This document shows positions 60,489-64,000 of a stretch of DNA of 64,000 bases, in pieces (within the stretch, counting starts at the first letter, position 1; each line of letters opens with the position of its first letter). The stretch is from assembly GCF_000737535.1 (NCBI RefSeq), contig NZ_CP006269.1:248001-312000 (forward strand). Direction: 5' to 3'. The stretch is from Synechococcus sp. KORDI-100 (lineage in GTDB: Bacteria > Cyanobacteriota > Cyanobacteriia > PCC-6307 > Cyanobiaceae). The position numbers and the translations under genes were made by a program. Under the pieces are notes generated by a model that was given only the letters and a program-made list of their open reading frames with translations, had not been told where the DNA came from and ran no database searches.

Positions 60489-61379
60489 ATGAAAAAAGCT
60501 GTTGTCAGTCTTGCTGTTGGGGATCGGTGCCTTGTCCCTTGGAGACACTACCTCTCAGGTAATTGGTCGTCTTGGTGTCATCACAATGGTTACGAGCTTG
60601 TCATATTCCAATCACCCTTGGATCATAGTCCACTTGCTGACGGTCGTTCGCTCGCGTGGCAAAAGCTATTGGCGATGTCTTCTCCACGACTGTTGAAGTA
60701 TGATTTCGTTTTTTGGTTAGATGCAGATGTTCTGATTTCTCCTTTAGCACCGGACCCTTTTAGATATTTTCGGGAAGGGCAGATATTGATGGTCCGTGAT
60801 GTTGGTTCTCCACTATCTGATGAACCTCATTGGTTCAAAGAGGCTTGGAGCCGCATTCTTTGTAAGTCATTAGAGCAAAATCATGTCACTGTAAATTCCT
60901 TTTTGCCTGATCCATCTGTACTTTTTAGCTATTATCAATTATGGGGATTTAGTTCATTGAAGCGCCCCTTATATAATACGGGTTTTGTAGGCTTTTCCCC
61001 ATCGTGTCACATGTCCCTGTTCAGTGACATCTATCATCGATGGTCTGATGGAGGTATAGGTTCTCTACATGAGATGATTCCATTAAATCTTGAGGTTATA
61101 CAGCGTCGATTGATTACAGAAGTTCCACACTGTTTTAATCAATTAATTGGAGTGCACCATGCTGTTTGGAAGAGTTTACCTATGCAGATGCAAAAGTTTC
61201 ACTCTATTCATTCACCCAATCAATTGACGAGCAACGAGTTTTGTTTGCATATGCTCTCATCCTCTCCCTTTTTACATTTTGCTGGTGCTCACAAGCTGAT
61301 GATTGATTTTTTTCAATATTGCGAATCAAATCCATCGCTAGCAACGAGGTTATCTCTAGGACCCGTCCAAAACTTATGA
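60489..61379 (+). CDS. GT-A glycosyltransferase, GMA12/MNN10-like
   Basis: A 296-residue GT-A-type enzyme. RYDFV-like strand YDFVFWLDADVLISPLAPDP has the DxD pair at Asp78/Asp80, and SLAWQKLLAM before it is typical of the GMA12/MNN10 galactosyltransferase group. LYNTGFVGFSPSCH and GVHHAVWKSLP follow in the order expected for this fold. It is coupled to the next gene by an ATGA overlap. Domain recognition is moderate; acceptor unknown. Confidence 0.72.
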   Translation: MKKAVVSLAVGDRCLVPWRHYLSGNWSSWCHHNGYELVIFQSPLDHSPLADGRSLAWQKLLAMSSPRLLKYDFVFWLDADVLISPLAPDPFRYFREGQILMVRDVGSPLSDEPHWFKEAWSRILCKSLEQNHVTVNSFLPDPSVLFSYYQLWGFSSLKRPLYNTGFVGFSPSCHMSLFSDIYHRWSDGGIGSLHEMIPLNLEVIQRRLITEVPHCFNQLIGVHHAVWKSLPMQMQKFHSIHSPNQLTSNEFCLHMLSSSPFLHFAGAHKLMIDFFQYCESNPSLATRLSLGPVQNL

Positions 61380-62512
61380 ATCGATATTGTGGCCAGGATC
61401 TTGGAACATCTCCCCATTTGATCGTTCTGGGCTCATGTAAGGTTGGCAATTTTGTTGTTAGTACTCCTGTTTTAAGAGGTTTGAAAGCCCGTTTTCCATC
61501 CTCAACTCTTGGTTTTGTTGGTTCTGAGGTTACACGCGACTTCGAGCTAGCTATGGATCAAATTGATTGGCGAGAAAGTTGGGATAGAAATTACTCTGGA
61601 GCTGCTTCTACTCTATTTTGTTCGATTGAAGAACATATTTCTTCGCATGGTTCTGTTGATCTTGTGATTAATCTCGATGGATTCAATCCCGTGACATGTG
61701 TTTTGGCAGCCTTACTTCAACCAAAGTATGTTCTAGGCGGATCATTAGATTCTGATTTGCGTCGTTCTTTGCCATGGGGTGAGTTGTCTGCACAGAAGTT
61801 TCTTGCAGACAACGATTGGGATAGCTCTGATTTTCTTGCTCGTTATCATGGGTTTTTTAGTTCAAACTATATCGGTGAATTATTTGTTAAATTGGCTTTC
61901 GTACAAGAATATGTCGATTCTAGCGATATTATTCTTCCTTTTGTGGCTCCAAATTTTACTGTTCCAGACGTACTTATACACTGTACTACTGCACGTTCTG
62001 CAAAGATTTGGCCCTTTGCGTATTGGAAGATTGTTATTGAGTTTTTGGAAGGGAATGACATGACCATTGGCTTAGTTGGTAGTCCTCCCAGGTTGCAGAC
62101 TGAGACCTATAATTCTGGAGATGGAGAAGAGTTTCTTTTAGCGAATAGTTCTTTAATTGATCTACGTGGTAAGACGTCTTTAATCCAATTGGCCGGCGCT
62201 TGTCGTGCTGCTCGAGCTGTTATCAGCGTTGATGCAGGACCACTGCATATTGCTGCTGCAGTAGGCACTCCAACCTTTGCCATTGTAGGTAATGATAGTG
62301 ACGCGATTGGTGCAAGTCCGATTAGGTTATGGATGCCACGTTGCGATAATGTTTCTCGCTCAGTCTCGCCATATACTTGTGATCGATGTGCATCTAACCA
62401 TTTTCGTAACGACGAATGTCTTGTAGACGGTCATCCTTGCATGTCAATGATGTTACCAAATCAGGTGATTAATTGGTTGATCAATACATTCTCACTCATA
62501 CAGGAATCATAG
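61376..62512 (+). CDS. GT9 heptosyltransferase-like glycosyltransferase
   Basis: A 378-residue GT-B enzyme from ATG 61376, overlapping the previous stop by 4 bp; the frame is open 19 codons further upstream. LIVLGSCKVGNFVVSTPVLRGLKARFPSSTL at the start and RAVISVDAGPLHIAAAVGTPTFAIVG near residue 300 are the two best GT9/heptosyltransferase blocks. The C-terminal part has a cysteine-rich tail (TCDRCASNHFRNDECLVDGHPC), unusual for the family and possibly metal-binding. It converges with the next gene with a 17-base overlap. Confidence 0.8.
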   Translation: MNRYCGQDLGTSPHLIVLGSCKVGNFVVSTPVLRGLKARFPSSTLGFVGSEVTRDFELAMDQIDWRESWDRNYSGAASTLFCSIEEHISSHGSVDLVINLDGFNPVTCVLAALLQPKYVLGGSLDSDLRRSLPWGELSAQKFLADNDWDSSDFLARYHGFFSSNYIGELFVKLAFVQEYVDSSDIILPFVAPNFTVPDVLIHCTTARSAKIWPFAYWKIVIEFLEGNDMTIGLVGSPPRLQTETYNSGDGEEFLLANSSLIDLRGKTSLIQLAGACRAARAVISVDAGPLHIAAAVGTPTFAIVGNDSDAIGASPIRLWMPRCDNVSRSVSPYTCDRCASNHFRNDECLVDGHPCMSMMLPNQVINWLINTFSLIQES

Positions 62513-63410
62513 ATAATAATGTTTTTATATGGTTTTCAAAATGTATCGCCATCTCTTTGCTTTTGAAATATTTCCAACATGCGTGATTTCCGATAGCCTC
62601 CTCGTGAAATTTTGCTTCACATGCAAAGCTTTGCGCAATCTCTATTGGAGTCGATTCGAATATTTGGTTGATGTATCTACTAAAAAATAAATCTTCGGGT
62701 TCGTTGTCGTCTGTTTCTTTACCAAATTTTCCGATTAATTTCTTCATTGCATCTCTGTGTCTAATTGATAAGCCTCCATTACCAACAAGATTTGGATATA
62801 AAGATTTATTGGGTTTGTTATGTACCGCGGATTCGTACTTGTAAAAGTTCTTGATTTCGCGATATTTATTTCTTTCGCTGTAAATTTCTATAATCTGCGA
62901 AGGTATGAAGGGAGCGCCTAGATATGGCAGTTCAAAATAGAATTCTTGAATTGGCTTGATAATTAATGCGTCTGTTTGACTAATAAGTAATTTATTCTCG
63001 TCAAAGTAATTCCAGAACGATCTGTCTTTGAGCATTTTGCTGTATTCATATATATTATCAATTCTAAAGGATTCTTTGATTTGCTCTACTTCGATAATGT
63101 CAACGTGAATTTTTTCTCCAAGCTTGCCGATCGTATCTTGTGCTGAGCTTTTACTTTGATTATCGCAGACTGCATAAATATGTGTGCCTACGGGACACAT
63201 CGTAGCTGTGTTAGCGATTGTAAAAAGCCATTGGCTATTGATTCTATTGTCGATAATGATCGCACCATATTCGTTATATCCTTTTATTTTAGCATCTGCT
63301 TGAAAATCAATATGTGGGAATAATTGATCGAGAGAAAAAACGCAATGATTGATAAATAGCCTTTCTCTATAGTCTATGATCAGCTTGTGTTTGCTCTCTT
63401 TGTCCATCAT
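62496..63410 (-). CDS. DUF5672-like putative glycosyltransferase
   Basis: A 304-residue protein. LLISQTDALIIKPIQEFYFELPYLGAPF (in short blocks) near residues 136-163 and LVGNGGLSIRHRDAMKKLIG near 210, then EPEDLFFSRYI and FACEAKFHEEAIGNHACWKYF, follow the DUF5672 order, whose members look like GT-A transferases with a QTD in place of DxD. It overlaps the upstream gene by one base. Function in glycan assembly is inferred. Confidence 0.72.
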   Translation of the reverse strand: MMDKESKHKLIIDYRERLFINHCVFSLDQLFPHIDFQADAKIKGYNEYGAIIIDNRINSQWLFTIANTATMCPVGTHIYAVCDNQSKSSAQDTIGKLGEKIHVDIIEVEQIKESFRIDNIYEYSKMLKDRSFWNYFDENKLLISQTDALIIKPIQEFYFELPYLGAPFIPSQIIEIYSERNKYREIKNFYKYESAVHNKPNKSLYPNLVGNGGLSIRHRDAMKKLIGKFGKETDDNEPEDLFFSRYINQIFESTPIEIAQSFACEAKFHEEAIGNHACWKYFKSKEMAIHFENHIKTLLSMIPV

Positions 63411-64000
63411 TATTTTCCCAGAGTTGTAGTTTCGAAACTATGTCTTTGCCATAGGTTGTCTTGATGACGAACCATTAGGAATCGGTAATGCTCTGGTACT
63501 GGCTTCATAATTTTAAAGACTGGTAGTAGTAATCCGCTTGCAGCTTGCTCTAGAGGCCCTGAAAGTGTAAAGTCAGATACCCAATTCTTTTCTGTCCAAT
63601 AGTCTCTTAGCTTGAGTGCTTGATGTTGTGTTAGGAAATAACAGCCTGAATGAGGGTTGGTTGCTCTATAAAACTGTTTATCACCAAGTGGCCACGGGAT
63701 CGTGATCTTTTCACCCGTATCCCAGAATAAATCTGGCCGTCCACCATCTGGATCTCCAGAAAGGATGACATCTCCACGTCCTGGAATTGTTTCGCATCGA
63801 TGTGGCAAAAACGACAAGCTACCACCACTGCCATTGATCAAGTAATGAATTTTTTGAAAGAATTCTGTGTCTTCAATAACTAAATCATCCTCCATGTAGC
63901 AAATCATGTCATATTCGTGGGCTTGTTCAATGATACTTCGTGAGGCAACCATTGGCATTTGCTTGGCATCCTCTAGTTCGATGTTTACGATATTAATTGC
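63410..64000 (-). CDS. Glycosyltransferase-like protein, 5' end outside window
   Basis: The frame is open to the right edge, so the protein starts beyond 64000. The visible 196 residues begin AINIVNIELEDAKQMPMVA and have YDMICYMEDDLVIEDTEFFQKI, a GT-A-like acidic metal motif (EDD), then NPHSGCYFLTQHQALKLRDYW and EHYRFLMVRHQDNLWQRHS. The C-terminal part is complete. An ATG at 63958 exists but would split the conserved N-terminal block, so it is probably internal. It is read just before the DUF5672-like gene. Confidence 0.7.
   Translation of the reverse strand, partial: AINIVNIELEDAKQMPMVASRSIIEQAHEYDMICYMEDDLVIEDTEFFQKIHYLINGSGGSLSFLPHRCETIPGRGDVILSGDPDGGRPDLFWDTGEKITIPWPLGDKQFYRATNPHSGCYFLTQHQALKLRDYWTEKNWVSDFTLSGPLEQAASGLLLPVFKIMKPVPEHYRFLMVRHQDNLWQRHSFETTTLGK

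Noticed and set aside
1-64000. Insertion sequences, integrases, tRNA attachment sites
   Set aside because: None was recognised on either strand, although the mosaic composition suggests past transfer.

Overview
This window is a dense surface-glycan and glycoprotein biosynthesis island, most likely from a picocyanobacterium of the Synechococcus/Cyanobium type. That assignment is inference: it rests on the style of the type I secretion genes (a cyclic-nucleotide-binding-like domain fused to a C39-like ABC exporter, next to a parvulin), on the many TPR glycosyltransferases, and on mixed base composition. There is no rRNA, tRNA or housekeeping gene to fix the taxonomy, and I saw no transposase, integrase or CRISPR array.

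Layout. (1) 1-7.9 kb, plus strand: a pseudaminic-acid-type nonulosonate pathway, namely the tail of pseB, pseC, an aldo/keto reductase, a PseH-like GNAT, a PseF-like cytidylyltransferase fused to a class III aminotransferase, a PIG-L deacetylase and a PseG fused to a formyltransferase-like domain. (2) 7.9-14.1 kb, minus: the matching NeuB/PseI synthase, then a LysA-like PLP decarboxylase, an ATP-grasp ligase, a PhyH-type dioxygenase and an unrecognised, possibly GT-B, protein. (3) 14.2-23.8 kb, minus: an overlapping operon for an unusual sugar (kinase/nucleotidyltransferase with HldE domains in reversed order, two SDRs, a two-subunit transketolase, a HAD phosphatase, an APH-type kinase) with two 'sporadic carbohydrate cluster' families and a shortened pyruvate-kinase-like protein. 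(4) 23.8-37.5 kb: sugar tailoring in several short operons (sulfotransferase, RmlD-like reductases, C-methyltransferase with Gfo/Idh oxidoreductase, heptose-type SIS isomerase and nucleotidyltransferase, LhgO-like oxidase, methyltransferases, a TIGR04372-like glycosyltransferase, an SDR). (5) 37.5-38.4 kb: two decayed genes, a glycosyltransferase and a methyltransferase. (6) 38.5-44.6 kb: DegT aminotransferase, several glycosyltransferases and two small or unknown proteins. (7) 44.8-58.2 kb: a 767-residue RTX-like beta-repeat protein, two TPR-GT41 (OGT/SPINDLY-type) transferases, a TPR-GT9-like transferase, a parvulin and the ABC and HlyD parts of a type I secretion system. (8) 58.2-64 kb: further glycosyltransferases, the last cut by the window edge.

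How the genes may work together. Regions 1-6 supply activated and decorated sugars. No Wzx flippase, Wzy polymerase, lipid-linked initiating transferase or ABC-2 polysaccharide exporter is visible; the only exporter is the type I system. My main hypothesis is that soluble TPR glycosyltransferases glycosylate the Ser/Thr/Asn-rich repeat protein in the cytoplasm and the neighbouring type I machinery secretes it to the cell surface. Many start codons were moved from the longest reading frame to sites that give ATGA-type overlaps. Family names are recognised from memory of sequence motifs; no search was run.
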